The translations under genes were made by a program, and so were the position numbers. Below are positions 22,605 through 35,627 of a stretch of 64,000 bases of DNA, piece by piece (the stretch's first letter is position 1; each line of letters opens with the position of its first letter). This DNA is from Sisyra terminalis (Eukaryota; Arthropoda; Insecta; Neuroptera; Sisyridae). The notes beneath the pieces were generated by a model. It saw only the letters and a list, made by a program, of their open reading frames with translations. It searched no databases and was not told the origin of the DNA. The stretch covers positions 20,832,001-20,896,000 of the forward strand of contig OY292278.1 in NCBI GenBank assembly GCA_958496175.1. Reading direction: 5' to 3'.

Positions 22605-24819
22605 GTATTCGAAGGTATTTTGAACCGCTAAAGTATTGAAAATTATTAGCACTTACAATTTGAATGAAAAATATACTCTGGCAAAGTGAACAGAAATTAT
22701 GAAAAAAAAAATTAATGGTAGTTCATCCCTTAACTTTATAGGTAGGACTTGAAAAATAATAACAAATTTTTAAAATAACTTCAAAACCATTTTTCCACCT
22801 CCGTTCTCATATAATTTTTCAGTTATATGGAGGAAAATTATAAAAAAAAATGCAATAGATTTTAACGATACTTTCAAAGCATTTTGGTGCCATTACAATG
22901 GAATATTTTGTGAAGAACCGTTTTTTTCCTTTCCCCTCGTATAATGCTTCTATAAGAATAATTTGATACTTTTTACTAACCTTTAAACTTTTTCAATGAT
23001 ATAAAAGTGGTACTTATGTACGTATTTACATTGGTCTCAAGTTACAGCCAAATAAAACTGCAATTTAGTGAAAATATATGGCCAATAAGTTTGCATAACG
23101 CGTCTGTAACATTAACTCTACTTATTAAATTGTTATGGAGCCACTTATAATTGTAAAATTTCTTTTATTTTTACACAATTTGCGTTTGAAAAATCACAAG
23201 TTTTATAACCACAAACGGGATTTTAATGCGTAGCATTTATTGTTTTTATATTTGTGTCTGTAATTTTTCCTCATTTATGAATTTTAAAAAGTTTAATTTA
23301 ATATTTTTTTATTGTTTTTTTTTTATGTTTTTTTTTCGATGTATTCAGGAGGAATCAAAAATCAATTCAACTTATTTCTAATTTAAATTTTATTTGATTT
23401 ATATCTTACATATCCTCATTACAAAGACTTTGTCGTTACTCAATCCTTGTCCAGAATACTAAGCATCTATCGAAAATAGAGGTTAACAATCTTCCCCCGA
23501 AATTCATGTAGCTGTATATCCGAGCGTAAATAAAAACTTTTCGTCTATTGATAAACTCGACAGATTCGAGGGCAAAAATCAGATTTTTCCTTTTCGTTAG
23601 TAATAAAATCACGCAAGTTTCGTCACGCACTGACCATTTATGCGCGTCCGTACGTGCATGCACGCTCATTACACCAACTTATTTACAATGTGTATGGTAA
23701 GAGATTTTCGAAGAGGATAGATGTAACGAAAATCGTGACATAGACTACGTGTTAAAATATTCATTCTTCCCAAATGTAAAATAATAAATAGAAATTTTAT
23801 TGGGTGACAATTGAACCGAGTTCTTTTCCACCCTCACCTCGTTTTCTCCAATGTCCCTTTTCGTTTTCGGGCTGCGTACGTTTTTTATCTTGACATCATA
23901 ACATTTTTTTCCTCAAAGCTCCAAGTGAAAACTGCTATGACAGGGTCGTAAAAATTGAAGTCTTGATCGCACTGTGCTATTGCTGACCATATAAATACCT
24001 CCTTCACATATTTACGATCCCGAGTCTACAAGTCTGCAAGACGCGGGGATGCGGTTTGGATATGAACGGGGATGAAAGACCGTTGGGAATCGAAAGAATG
24101 GCAGTGATGCCCGGAAAAGTCCCTGCGGTGATGTTATCGTTGTCGTCACCGAATGGTTTGGTCTCGAGTCCTGCAGGAATTCATGCGAATGTCTCAACCA
24201 CCCCACCAACCATCCCCACACCCATCATCACGACCAAACTTCTCATATCTAGGACATATTTTCGTAGAAACGTTTCACCGGAATGTTGTTTTATTTAAAA
24301 TATTTAATGAGATCGTCAGGTGGGCGAATGTCACAGCGCCGATTCCCGAGCACAATTGATCGATCCCTCAATAAACATATCAAAGTTGCCTACGAATTCC
24401 TTGCGAATAGAATTGGCTGCTTTTGGGACATTCAAGATAAATGAAACGACGAGAATCCAATAAAACGAGCGAAACTTGAAGAGCTTACCAAATGAACCCC
24501 AAGAGTTAAATCATCGAGGCGAGAAACCAAGAGGGTCGGTCGAATGATGGCCGCGTGACGAAGACACCGAGTGGCGAGAAGAAAATGTGGAGCACGAATG
24601 TACCCCCTTGTTTAGATATCGCATACACTACCCTCAAAAAATTCAATCACAAAGAAAACTTCAAAGCTATTTTCAATACAAACTATACTTTTTGCTTAAA
24701 TTGCTTAATATTTCTTTCGTTTTTTATTTTTCAATTCGCTAGGGTACAAATCGTTGCATCAGCATTGGTATACGTTCAATAGCTCTAAAAACATAATTAT
24801 GATGTTTTTAAGGTAATCC
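22605..24819. other. No recognised gene; GC-richer island at 23.8-24.6 kb
   Basis: The left part is AT-rich. About 23790-24620 is clearly more GC-rich, repeat-free and contains overlapping short frames on both strands (for example 24056-24298 plus and 24012-24221 minus) with no recognisable domain. It could be a conserved regulatory segment or an unrecognised exon. Confidence 0.4.
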
Positions 24820-25125
24820 ATTTTTTCTGTTATTTCCCTTACGGCTGGTACGGTTTTCTGCGTCGCTAAATTCTTTTCTCCATCTACGTCTATCCCTGGT
24901 AAGGTTCCTCTAATTAGATTAATCCATTTCTTCGTTTTAATAAACCCAGGATTTCAATTCGTCTTCTTTTCTATGGGAACTTTCCAATTTTCATGGTCAT
25001 TAAGTTGATGATGGTTCTTTTTTCGTTGACTAATCTCAATACCTTCACGTTTGTGACTGCATTCGTCCATTTAACTTTTTCCATTCTTCTGTATTTTTAC
25101 TATATGTTCAGAAGATTTAGTTGGA
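24820..25125 (-). pseudogene. LINE C-terminal fragment
   Basis: Read on the minus strand, RRMEKVKWTNAVTNVKVLRL followed by VNEKRTIIN and, further on, RRRIEILGLLK matches the region after the reverse transcriptase in many arthropod LINEs, usually RRMEKI-W-D-VTNEEVLRR and then GRRRI-LD-LK. It is a short remnant without polymerase motifs. Related fragments on the same strand lie at 33.95, 58.98 and 60.07 kb. Confidence 0.65.
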
Positions 25126-25137
25126 GTGGGCAAATTA

Positions 25138-25170
25138 GTTATTTATTTTTATTTATTTATTTATTTACTT
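25138..25170. repeat. (TTTA)n microsatellite
   Basis: Runs of TTTA units, possibly the tail of a minus-strand retroelement adjoining the LINE fragment. Confidence 0.7.
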
Positions 25171-25438
25171 CTGGTAATGGATTCTATAGAGGTGGGTTAC
25201 ACCTGTGTATAAAAACCAGAAGGAGTACAGAAAGTTATACAATATTTCTACAAAATAAAATAAGAAATGTAGGCTCAATTGTACAAAGTAACAAGTGTTT
25301 TATTATTAGTGTTAATAAAAGTTAGTGTAACTTAATATCTAGAGTCATAAAGTAGGCCTGGATTTTATCTACATCCCTAACTTTTTACGAAATATTGTTT
25401 AGAACAATTTATCATAAGTAGGTAGAAAATTAAAATAT

Positions 25439-25854
25439 TGTAACGTGACATCTCAAAACTGTATTGAGATGACGTTATTTGTTCTTTTAATTTCTTTTGG
25501 AAATAAATAATCACTTTCAAACTTAACAATCACTTTTTTTATTACACTTGTATTCACTTTTTATTACACAATCACACTTGTCAAAACAATCACTTAAATG
25601 ACAATAATCACTTTTAATTCAAACCACACTAATAATCGCTTGGTAATCGCTTTGTTGTAACGGAAATTCACAGAGAACTTCGATACAGAACTGTCCCTGG
25701 GCTTGATCTGAGCCAACGTTCCACCACCTACTAGATGTTTCCAGAACAATCTATATGTACATTTGCATTGGTGGGAGAGAGATAGAAGTCACTCAGCCAA
25801 TCGCGTGCCGGCATGGCACAAAGAGAGAGACAGACTTTGTCCCTTTCTGTCACA
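25439..25854 (-). mobile_element. Gypsy-type solo LTR, minus strand, TATA region deleted
   Basis: On the plus strand it begins TGTAACGTGACATC and ends TTCTGTCACA, giving TG...CA-type termini, with exact 4-bp ATAT at 25435-25438 and 25855-25858. It is the reverse of the LTR at 52058-52535 but 62 bp shorter. The missing part lies between the AGCTCAAGCC and GTGGAACGTT blocks and includes the TATATAAG box. No internal retrovirus-like domain adjoins it, so it is a solo LTR left by recombination between two LTRs. Confidence 0.88.
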
Positions 25855-25858
25855 ATAT

Positions 25859-25995
25859 TTTATCGCTACATAAAAGGCAATGAGGTCAATGATTTATTGC
25901 TGGAGCGCCTGAAAAAGCAAAAAAGCGTTGCGAAACGTCGCGTTAAACAAAAAGCATTAACTCTTTTTTTTGCGCCAACAAAAACGTTTCACCGA
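25859..25995 (+). mobile_element. Penelope-like 3' tail (family B) next to the solo LTR
   Basis: It is recognised only by the ribozyme-like motif and the A/T-rich tail after it. The frame around LLERLKKQKSVAKRRVKQKA is a by-product of the motif and not a domain. The assignment rests on similarity of arrangement to the other tails. Confidence 0.45.
25904..25944 (+). ncRNA. Hammerhead-ribozyme-like motif (family B)
   Basis: AGCGC at 25904-25908 pairs with GCGTT at 25940-25944 (stem I, one G-U). The core box reads CTGAAAA, with its conserved G replaced by A, followed by one extra A, then GCAA pairing with TTGC (stem II), GAAA at 25932-25935, CG as stem III and TC as the cleavage site. The core change should reduce or abolish cleavage. 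Confidence 0.5.
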
Positions 25996-26000
25996 TCAGC

Positions 26001-29000
26001 GATTGTAATACATAAGTTTGAGGTTATCAAGTCATAGGGCTATAAAGTTATAAGATTAAGATAAGGTTAAAGTGAAAATGGATAATCGCTTTTGGCTTAA
26101 AATGATTTTCCAATTAAAAGATTGGTCCATTTTTTTGGTTTTGACTAAAGAGCTTTTCATTTTCCCTTGCTGTTGTAGTTTAAGCTTTTTACTTGTAGTG
26201 TACGTACGTTTCGATCAATGCTCGTTTCGTCGTTTTCGATGAACACATCAAATAATTCCCTTGAGGGATTTTTGGTTCGGGAATTTCAACCGACATTTAT
26301 GGTGTGATAGAAATGCTTGTGGAAAAGAAGGTATTGCTTTCATTCCCATAATTAGCAAAAGTGGAGCTTTTATCGATACATTTGTAAAAGAGCTTTGGTA
26401 GCTCTCTTTGTAATTTCATTGAGGTACAAAAAAAAAATGTTTGTATTCACCGTGAATTTTTTATCACGATCCTTTACAAGTCAATGACTAGTATTATCGT
26501 TATGGTAACGAGACTGTACTGTTTGTACGAGAAAAAATTCGGTACAATTCGAGAAAATGGATCAAAAGAGAAAACGGAAATGGCCATTTTTCTCTCTTGA
26601 CATTCCCCATATATGTTTCGGTCTCGCTTACATCTAAAACGAATGATTTACGACCATTTTAATATTACATTTACGACGGTCCGTGTATGATTACTTGTGT
26701 GTTGGTGAATGGGAATTCACCTGTGTATTCATCCCTTTTTTGCCTCATCACTCTTACATCCCGCAACACTCACCCCTTTAACGACATTACGTACGCATAA
26801 ATCCCATGACAATTTTTCGACACATTTTAAATAAAATCGTTACTTCTTGACTTATCTTCTCGTTCAATATCCTCCAATAAATTATGTGTGATCACAATCA
26901 CTAATACCACCATCGTCATCCCCTTTGATTCAATTTTGGAATTCCAACATGCAGAAACCACAATATCAAACTTAAGTGAATCATATTTAAGGGTGGCGAT
27001 CTCACGAAGTTTCCGGGAAAATTTAAGATTGGGATGTTCGGTGCGAAAGGAAGTAGGGAGGGAACGGTATCGCCAAAATCCCTCTTGAGACATGGTGTTC
27101 GATGTGAGAGTGGTCGGTGTGGCGATCGGGATACGGTGGTAGAAACCATTCGGGATCGTTTTAATTAATGCAATTGAACGGACAAAGGCCAAGAACGTGG
27201 CGATATCGGTCGGGAACGAATCCGGATATTCAAAGAGCCGCCAACCCACGACCATCTCTCTATATTATTATCTTTTCAGAGAAAAGTGGCGATATTGAGG
27301 TTTTGGAGAAAGGAATCTCAATAGATAATGCTTATCCCTCGACCTCCCAATCACCTTTTATCAATAATAACGATAATAATCATAACTATAAAACATCTAC
27401 ATTTCACGCAGAATTCAAATGAGGTACGAAATTAGGGTAAACGACACCGAAACTGAAGTCATTTCAGCCACCAAAAGTAAGAGAAATTCCTGAGAAACTG
27501 TGTTTATTTCAATTTAAGTTTCTTGTTTCCAATTCTCGTAGCACCGAATCAACCCCTTTAAATTATTCATAAGAAAAATTTTGCATACAAATTATCTAAT
27601 CAACGGATGTACCAGTAAATTTTAAGTTCCAAAAAATAGTACCTCGAAGTATTGAGAAACTATTACAGTTACAATTCAGTTACTTACGTTAACATATTAT
27701 ACAAATAAGGGACTAACGATCTTATGTCATGTCTATATTAACGATGCCCTTCACGCAAATATACATTTCGAAAGTGTACACAAGATAGACTATCTTAACC
27801 CCATAGGAGTAGGGACAAGTTCTTAATAGAAATCAGGACATGTTTAACAAGTAGAACATCCAAAACACGTAGATATTGTTTACAAGGTTATGCTAGAACA
27901 ACAGGAATATATTTGTATCTTAGGCAAACCCTAGAAAAATGAAAGGTTCAAGATTTAAGTTTTGATATACTACCCTACAAAAAAAAGTTTTTTTCGAATG
28001 ATAAATAGTTTGAAATATTTTATTAAAAAAATTAATTTAAAAGCCTTTTTCAAAGATTCCATATCAGTACTCTGGAGGTATACGACAATAAATCACATTA
28101 TTACTTTACAAGAGAGCAAGTAGAAGTTTCTTTACTCTAATATGATTAGGGACATAACGTTATTCTTAAAGTTGATATAACCCAGTAACTGTTAAGATGA
28201 GAATATAGTGCAATGTATCACTAAAAAAATTTCAAAAAGTAATAATTAGGAAGAGTTAAAGTCAAATTTCAAGTAAAGTGAACTTAGTGTCGTTCACCTT
28301 CGGGGTACTCATATATTAGATTGTATAAAAAATGTAAGTAAGAATATAAATCGATTGTTTTTCAAATTATTAATTTGTTTATATTCAATATATTGATTAG
28401 GTACCAAAAATTTTCCCAGAAAGGTTCTAATGGTATCATTCTCATCTTTATTAATCGAATGTCCACTTTTATTGGAAACCATACCACTGACCTAATATTT
28501 ATGAATTTTATGGTATTTGATAAAATTTTGGTTCATACAAGAACAGAATTACTAAAACTTGACTTCATTTTTATCATTTTGATCAGGAAAAAGCGATTTC
28601 TTATCAAATGTACCTTAAAAAATTCCTTCGACCTATTCGGTATTCCGCCAAATATAGCATACTATTCGGTCGAATATTGAATACTAAATCATAAAAAAAC
28701 ACATATTTTACTCAAAATGGTACTACTAAAATGGGTACCGGAAAGTTATATAATTTTCTTTACATAAAATTAAAACATAATTTTTTTAAGCTAGTTTTAA
28801 TTACGAATTGGTATAATCACCGTCTATGTCATCTTCTTTTGGACATCTAGAATATACAAATATTTAATTCTAAATAAGAAAAAATTAAATGATTACTAAG
28901 CAAAATATATGTTGATCACATTTTGAACATCATACCTAATAATAACATTAAACCTACTACCCGCGAATAGTACAAGTTCTACCGAATATTTAAAGTTTCA

Positions 29001-30480
29001 ACCAAATCACTATTCATGGCATCTTAGGTATATAAGATTGGAAATAATTAGTTAATTATAATATTAGGAGTTAGTAAATAAAATATATTAGTGTTTTTAT
29101 AACTTCAGGAGAAGGGGCAATTGTATATACTACCTCCTCCCTGAACTTATGCTTAGTTCTAAAACAAAGGGGATACCAGCAAAAAAGGGATCATTTTTAA
29201 ATTTCTTTGATCTAACCCTGTGCCATTTTTAAAGTTTTTCTTTTTTTTAATGCCAATTGAAAGATAAAATATATAAAACGATTAAAGTTTTATCATTAAA
29301 ATTTGTGTGATGATTTTTAACGGAAAATTGAAAATTGTTTCCCAATTTTTCCAAAAAAGAAGAAAAATAGTATTTAATCAATCACTTCTTTTCTGAAAAA
29401 TTTTGAAAATCAAAAAGTAACATGTTAATGACTTTTGTATGACATTTAGGTTCGGTATGTTTAAATAGTAACACATATTATTAAAATTTTATCTGAAGGA
29501 TAGGAAAAACATGCTTATTTTACTTAAGAATTAGGATATATGTATGACAATGGTGAAGGATTTGTCGAACTAATGATTTTTTATCTATTAAATAGCTATC
29601 TGAAGAAAACGAGCTATCTATCCATGAATGAAAATATACTGGTCCTTAAAACCGATTAATAAAAGTTTTTACTTAAATTTATTTTCAACGTTTTATACGA
29701 ACTTTCAAGAAAAGTTATCTTCCAGATAATTGTAAAATAATATGTTTAATATTTTAAAGATAAAAATGGTATAATTTTTAAGAATCAATGCTTTAATTAA
29801 TTATTTTTAAATTTAGTTAAGAGATTAGTTAAGCTCATAACCTGAGTTTGATCGAACCCCAAAAATTCGGTGAGTTAGTTTTGCAGGTTTGGCAAAAATC
29901 TTGTTTTAATGGTTTTGTTCATTTTGTGCATCAATGTATATACTTATGTTTGAAATTTGAAAAAATCTTATTTTATTTTTCCAATTAAGAAGGGTGGTGA
30001 ATAAGTATATGATGCTAGTGAGGATCAGTACCTCAATAAAAATTTAAACCATTAATCTAGATCTTATGAAAAATTATGTTAATGTATGGGTCACATCAAA
30101 GATTACTAAGAACTGGCATTCCTGATTACATCAAACTGTAAATTATATATATCAACTAAAAGAAAAGTGTTTATATTTTGGTAATCGAAAATCTTATCAT
30201 ATCTGACTTCAACCTGTAAGTCCCACGCTATTTTCATGAACAAATGTTATTGCCTGAATCCTTAATAAAACAACAGTGAAATATACTGCCTACTGCCCTA
30301 CCCCACCGTGAAATAGTAAAAATACTTTACAAGAACAATTTGTTAAAAAAGTCTGGGAGTGTGCGGCATAAATCACGAAAATTGCTCTTATGAGAAGATC
30401 TCGCTTTTGAATTTATTTTAATTCCACCTTAATGCTTACGTAATAAAATATGTTATTACATCAAAGACATTTATTACAGT
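26001..30480. other. No recognised gene; GC-richer tract at 26.8-27.4 kb
   Basis: About 26.82-27.42 kb is more GC-rich and supports a 142-codon minus-strand frame (26827-27255), plus overlapping frames in other phases. The peptide has no domain I recognise, and the coexistence of several open frames argues for composition. The rest is AT-rich. The pair 28.88-29.15 and 61.03-61.22 kb shares phrases such as GATTACTAAG and ACATTTTGA and may be an old dispersed repeat. Confidence 0.4.
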
Positions 30481-30537
30481 CTTCACTATTGTTAAAAGCT
30501 CTTTCGTTTGTGTAATACTGTGTTTTTTTTATTCCAG

Positions 30538-30619
30538 AGCTTTTAAGGATCAGACTGCGATGAGGCAATATGCAGATTGCATTTCTTCTTTAATGTTGCC
30601 AAGTACTGAAAACCAGTAA
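30538..30619 (+). CDS. Candidate terminal coding exon of an unidentified host gene
   Basis: I do not recognise this gene. A long pyrimidine tract ends TTTTTTTTATTCCAG at 30537, a strong 3' splice site. It opens into a frame read after one leftover base: AFKDQTAMRQYADCISS then LMLPSTENQ, then TAA at 30617-30619. The composition is balanced and protein-like, with less A+T than the flanking DNA. An optional donor GTTGGT follows at 30676, after the stop, so the exon could be terminal or continue into an untranslated exon. The partner exon would lie upstream, possibly outside the window. Its short length means chance cannot be excluded. Confidence 0.35.
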
Positions 30620-30675
30620 ACCGATCTGCCAATTTTCTACGGATAGAATACAAAAATAATTGGAGAGAGAATAAG

Positions 30676-33600
30676 GTTGGTATTTATTCTATTTTTTTTT
30701 TGATCATTTTTGTTATTCTACTTCCACAATTCAAAAGTTAAAGGATGCTACTGTTGAAAAACCATACTAAATTACTTACAGTTTATTTATAAGCTGATTA
30801 TTTTGAAAACAAAAAGACAATAACTTAACCTACTTAAAGCTTTCAAGCTTTTAAAGTTTAAGACACAATAATTTTTTGAAAAATGAAAACAATTCTGCAT
30901 CAAATTAAATTTAATGATAATTTTATTTTTATTAAATCAATTTTAATTTTTATATATTAATTTATTAGTAAAGTTATTTATTTTTTTATTATTTTTTTTT
31001 TATTATTAATTTATTTTATTAATTTTAATTTTTTAATTAATTTTAATTTTTTTATATTAATTTTATTTTTCATAAATCTACAAAATTTTTATTCATCAAA
31101 GACTCAGCAGTTACGTAATGCTAGCTTTTTATAAAGTTTCATTGTATTAAAGCTCTGCGTATTCCAATTAAAATTACTTACAGATTTGTAAAATATAAAG
31201 CTCTACCTGCAAAGCTTTAATTGATTCTAATTGTGTGCGTATATTTCACAAATTATTAAATTAGGTTTAATACAGTTATTATTTACTATACTACAAATAC
31301 ATTTAAATTTTATATATCTTTAATACCTATAATCTACATATGTACGTATTACGGGTTTTTATTCCCTCAGAAAAATATTTAACGTAATTGTGCAAAAAAT
31401 ATGTCAATTAAACGGGCTTTTACTACTAATTTGAGTTGAAAAGGAATTTTTAAAATAGAAAATTTAAAATTGTCTTGAATTATTTTGATGTATCATTTAA
31501 TAGAAGATTTATGAAATGTTTTTTAAAGTGGTATCAACACTTGAAATATTTCTTTTAAACCAAAAAGTAAATACGTAATATGTTATGACTTATTTTGTTT
31601 GATCTATTTATAGAAAGTAAATTAAGGCTCAAAAAAAGATAAATAATTATAAAAAATGTAACTGATGTTCTCAAAAAACATTTATAAATCAATTATGAGA
31701 GTAAAAATTTTCTTTTATGCACGAATAAAAATGGAAGTAAAAATTGCAATAATACATTGTAGTTTGTTTTATTCATTATTGCAGTGCTGGACCCGAATGA
31801 AAGTATTGTAGTTTTTACTATGAGACATCGTACCAACTACTTGTTTGTAAAAATTATTTATATGTCCATATATACTTAAGTAGTGTCACTCGTAAGCATG
31901 TGTTCGTTGAGAAGTCAGAGAGTAGGGGCAGAGATTTAAGTAGTTCTGTCTCTTTTACTTGTATACGATAGATATTATTATAAATTCACTTGCACTTAGA
32001 GAAAAGTTTCCAATCTAATATCGTACTTCTGTTGTAGTATTTATTACAGAAACCTGTCAAAACAATTACAATGTAATAACATAAAAATTCCAACCTCTGT
32101 AGTAAATTTTAAACAAAATATCGAGAAAAAAAGACTAAGCTAATGAAAGTCTAGTTCTAGATTACGATGCTTCATGATAATTTTTACTATAACTTTTTTC
32201 CGTTTGTTCTTAAGAAATAAGCGAAATTGCGTATCGTAGTATTTTCTATGCCTCAAAATATTTAGGATACTTTTCGTTTTTGTTCTCCTTTCAAAAGTTT
32301 GGTGCACTCCGCATATTATCTCTTGAGATGTGAACAACCTTAGGACCAAACTTCTTTTTTATTTATTATAACGGGAGAGGGGGAATTCTACGTTTTTTCA
32401 CATTATGCAGGTTACCTACTAAAAACCACCCCATTCTTTTATATTTAACTTCCCATGAGACTACCTGTTGAGTATTTTTCATCAAAGAAGTATTGACGAT
32501 TTGATGTCGCTAGTTTTCGATCAGATTAATTTAATTTCAAAGCATCAAAGTCATAGTAAGATTTTCTCGGTGAGATCATAGTTGCGATACTTTGTTTCTC
32601 ACTTTTCCGTACTTTATTTCTCTGGTCTTTTTTTTAAAACTTCCCAGACCCTTGCTTTCCTGCATTATTCTTAACAAATTTTTGGATGTAGTTTTTTCCT
32701 TATTCCTGTTTCAAACCAAACAGAAGCGACCCTAAGGTGTGGAAGTATCTAATGTACTGCCTCTTTAAATAATTTTTCGGAAAAATTAGCACTTACTTTA
32801 TTTGGTAACCGACGAAAAAGAGAGGTTTTCAGTCTGCCACGTATATATTTTTTAAATGTTTAATTGGCCAAAATTTATCACAAAAAAATCCGTTTTTAAA
32901 TGCTTTTTTAATTGGACATGGTAGACATTGAAGTTGGTCCCATTTTGATTAAAAATTTCAAATAATTTTTTAGGATAGACAAATGAGATTCATTCATAGC
33001 TAGTGCACTAAATTTGGGATCGAAATTTTTTGCAGAAAAATGGTTAGGAACATTAAGGACATCCCAATACTAATTTGAAATTATTTTCAATATTTTTCCT
33101 CTCTATCTTTTATTTTTTCAATGTCCAATATATTTTTTTTTAACTTTCAAAAAAAAGTTCCTTTGGATCTTTACTGCACTTGATACTTTACTGCATTTCA
33201 TAAGCCGAGAAAAATATCAAAACAGGATATTACGGTAAAATGCACTAGCGTGAATGTATATCGTCACAAATTGGGTTAAATTTCCGGGAATTTTTTTTCC
33301 AAAATCTGAATATTTAAAAATATATCCTTAATAAGCTCTTACTGATAATAGACAATCGAGACTGCAGAAAAATTTGAATAGAAATATACACTTGATGGGG
33401 ATATTCTGAAAAATTAGTCAAAATTTTATAGTTGGGAAATTTGGGAAGTCTGGATAGAATTTTCCTGAAGCTTATATCCATTAACGTATCAATTTCAATT
33501 TTGAACGTATTTCAAGCAACTCAAAAATACAAACAAGATTGACCGAATATTTTTTAGAAAATTAAGGAAAGAATAGTTATTTGGATTAACGGAAATTCTA

Positions 33601-33949
33601 AATTTTTTTTGGTTTTTAGTTGGTTGTTTGATGATTCTATTTTTGTAAAAAAGCTTATTTAAAAATCAGGATATTTATTCGGATATTTTTTTATGCTGCC
33701 CCTTGCATTGCCCGCCCGTACGCAGATTACACTTGTTTGGGTCTATCCTAATGTAAACTAAACATTCAAAAAAAGTGTACCCTGGAGTATTTTTTCCTAA
33801 CAATAAAATCACATAATTAATTCAGTGCAAACTATTTGTTATCAAGGCATCTTTTAGATTCCTAATTACTAATCCTTTAAATTGCTTTAATTGTACGTAG
33901 TAATAACTCACACAAAGAATTTCTTTTCTAAAGTTGCTCTAATTTTTGT
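30676..33949. other. AT-rich DNA with no recognised gene
   Basis: About 30890-31090 is almost pure A/T (TTTATT and TTAATTTT runs). Near 33.70 kb, TGCTGCCCCTTGCATTGCCC resembles the end of a dispersed element that I cannot place. The 69-codon frame at 32140-32349 is unrecognised. Confidence 0.4.
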
Positions 33950-34260
33950 AAGCATTTTCCTCTGTTTTCTACCAGATGGTAGATTAAACTTTCCGCGTGG
34001 TTGAATTCTTTGCTTTAACGTCTAGCTCTGCCAAAATTCTTAAAATTGGAATAATTTATTTTTCATTTCTATAAATCCAGAATCTTTATTAGTCGTCTTC
34101 TTTTTTTTTTCTTGGGACCATCCAATATCCTTTCTACAAATTCAAGTATGAATTCTTTTCCTGTGAGAATATTATCCATCAACTTAGCTTTTATTTTTGT
34201 CACCACATTGATGATAGTTCTTAGTTTTACTTAGTTTAAGATACTTTTACTTTAGTATTC
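33950..34260 (-). pseudogene. LINE C-terminal fragment, heavily decayed
   Basis: Read on the minus strand, a stretch KKKRRLIKILDL matches GRRRI-LD-LK of the fragment at 24.82 kb. The flanking order (CATTGATGATAGTTC, GACCATCC, AGTATGAATTCTTTTCC) parallels the fragments at 58.98 and 60.07 kb. Frames are broken throughout. Confidence 0.45.
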
Positions 34261-35627
34261 ACAAGTTCTCTGATAGCTACTAGATAAAAACTAAAGAATT
34301 GTGGATGCTAACGCAAAAAATTTACAAAAAAAAATAGTTTTTTTTCTTCATACTTAAAAAAAAATATCCTGAAAACTACTTTGATCACATAAAATATACG
34401 ATGCAGTAACTCGATATCAAACATACACAGTAAAGCTACTTTTTGATTTAAATATTCTATAGCATACAAAACAATAACTTAATATTTTGATTTGACGACA
34501 AAGTCGGGAAGTCGGGACGTCGGGAACGCCAAAGAAAAACAACAGCTTGAAAACGAAAACGGGGAATGCTGAACAATTTTATTTGTTCTGTTCAATACGG
34601 GCTTTATCTTTCAAGTGGTTCTGATACGATTGACGACGAGAACGATGACGACAATCTTTAAGTACTTCTCTACAATTTTTTCTTTTCGCCTTTTCGCCGT
34701 TTCCCCTTTTTGTCTTTCCCCCGAGCACATAGAAGCCGCCACGACCGTCATTTCTCCACATTTTAAATACTAGAAAACCACAAGTGCAGTGGTGGATATT
34801 TTTATAAACCCCATCCAATCGATGGGTTTTAAATTAAATTGAAGTTAATTGCAGATTACTTAAAAACGATACGAAAAAAGCTTGTATTATCCTGGTTTTG
34901 TTTTTTATTTCATCGGGGTTATTTTTGTTAATTGTACGTCTGTTCTTGAAGACAAAAAATCGCTTGGATGAATTTGATATTTCATTTCCCTTATACATTC
35001 AGTGTTTTCATGGATACTCAATTTCAATGTGGGGTGTGAAGAAAGGAATTATGTGGGTTGCAGGGGCTGCTGGGTGGTCGAATGTGACGATGTCCAATGC
35101 GGGATGATTCGCTGTAATGTTAATAATAATGGTTGGTGTCCATTAGTGACCATTATAATGGATGTAAATTGGTTCATTGTATGCGAGAGAAACAGGTATT
35201 TAATGCAGAAGCATTACAAAAACTATTCTTGCATCGTTATCTCTCACCCCCGGCCACAAAACCACCTCATTGATTTTCCTAATTTTATGCTTTTGTGTTG
35301 CATTTACGACAGAAAGTCATCCTTTTCATTTATAATGTTCTCTTTATCTCGTAAATCTTTATGTTAAACCTTAAAGTGATTAAAATGGAATGAAAACTTT
35401 TTATTTCACTGAAAATGAGCAAAACGTCTTTTTATAGATTGCAATGATATCTTTTAAGAGAATGTTAATAATCTCTGACTTTTGTCTTGGGTCGGTTGCT
35501 CTGCCAACTAGTTGAATATGTGAATCGTCGTGAATTTGTAAGAATATTCAGTTATTAAATCGTAAATGGGGAAAGTTGGGGGTGGAAAAGTTTAGAAATG
35601 TCTAGTTAAGTAGTCTCGATTCATTTA
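34261..35627. other. No recognised gene; GC-richer island at 34.5-35.25 kb
   Basis: The repeat-free tract contains GACGACGAGAACGATGACGA and several chance-length frames (34579-34818 minus; 34898-35367 plus, in two overlapping phases). None shows a domain. It may be unique intronic or regulatory DNA. Confidence 0.4.

Noticed and set aside
26827..27255. 142-codon minus-strand open frame
   Set aside because: Other frames over the same bases are also open and no domain is recognisable; better explained by lower A+T content.
28620..29010. TATTCGGTATTCCGCCAAAT and related motifs resembling hAT subterminal repeats
   Set aside because: No terminal inverted repeats or target duplication could be found.
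31770..31830. CAGTGCTGGACCCGAATG as a possible hAT terminus
   Set aside because: No partner end or duplication was found nearby.
34640..34660. Short GAC/GAT-rich run as a microsatellite or acidic coding tract
   Set aside because: Too short and interrupted to be called either.
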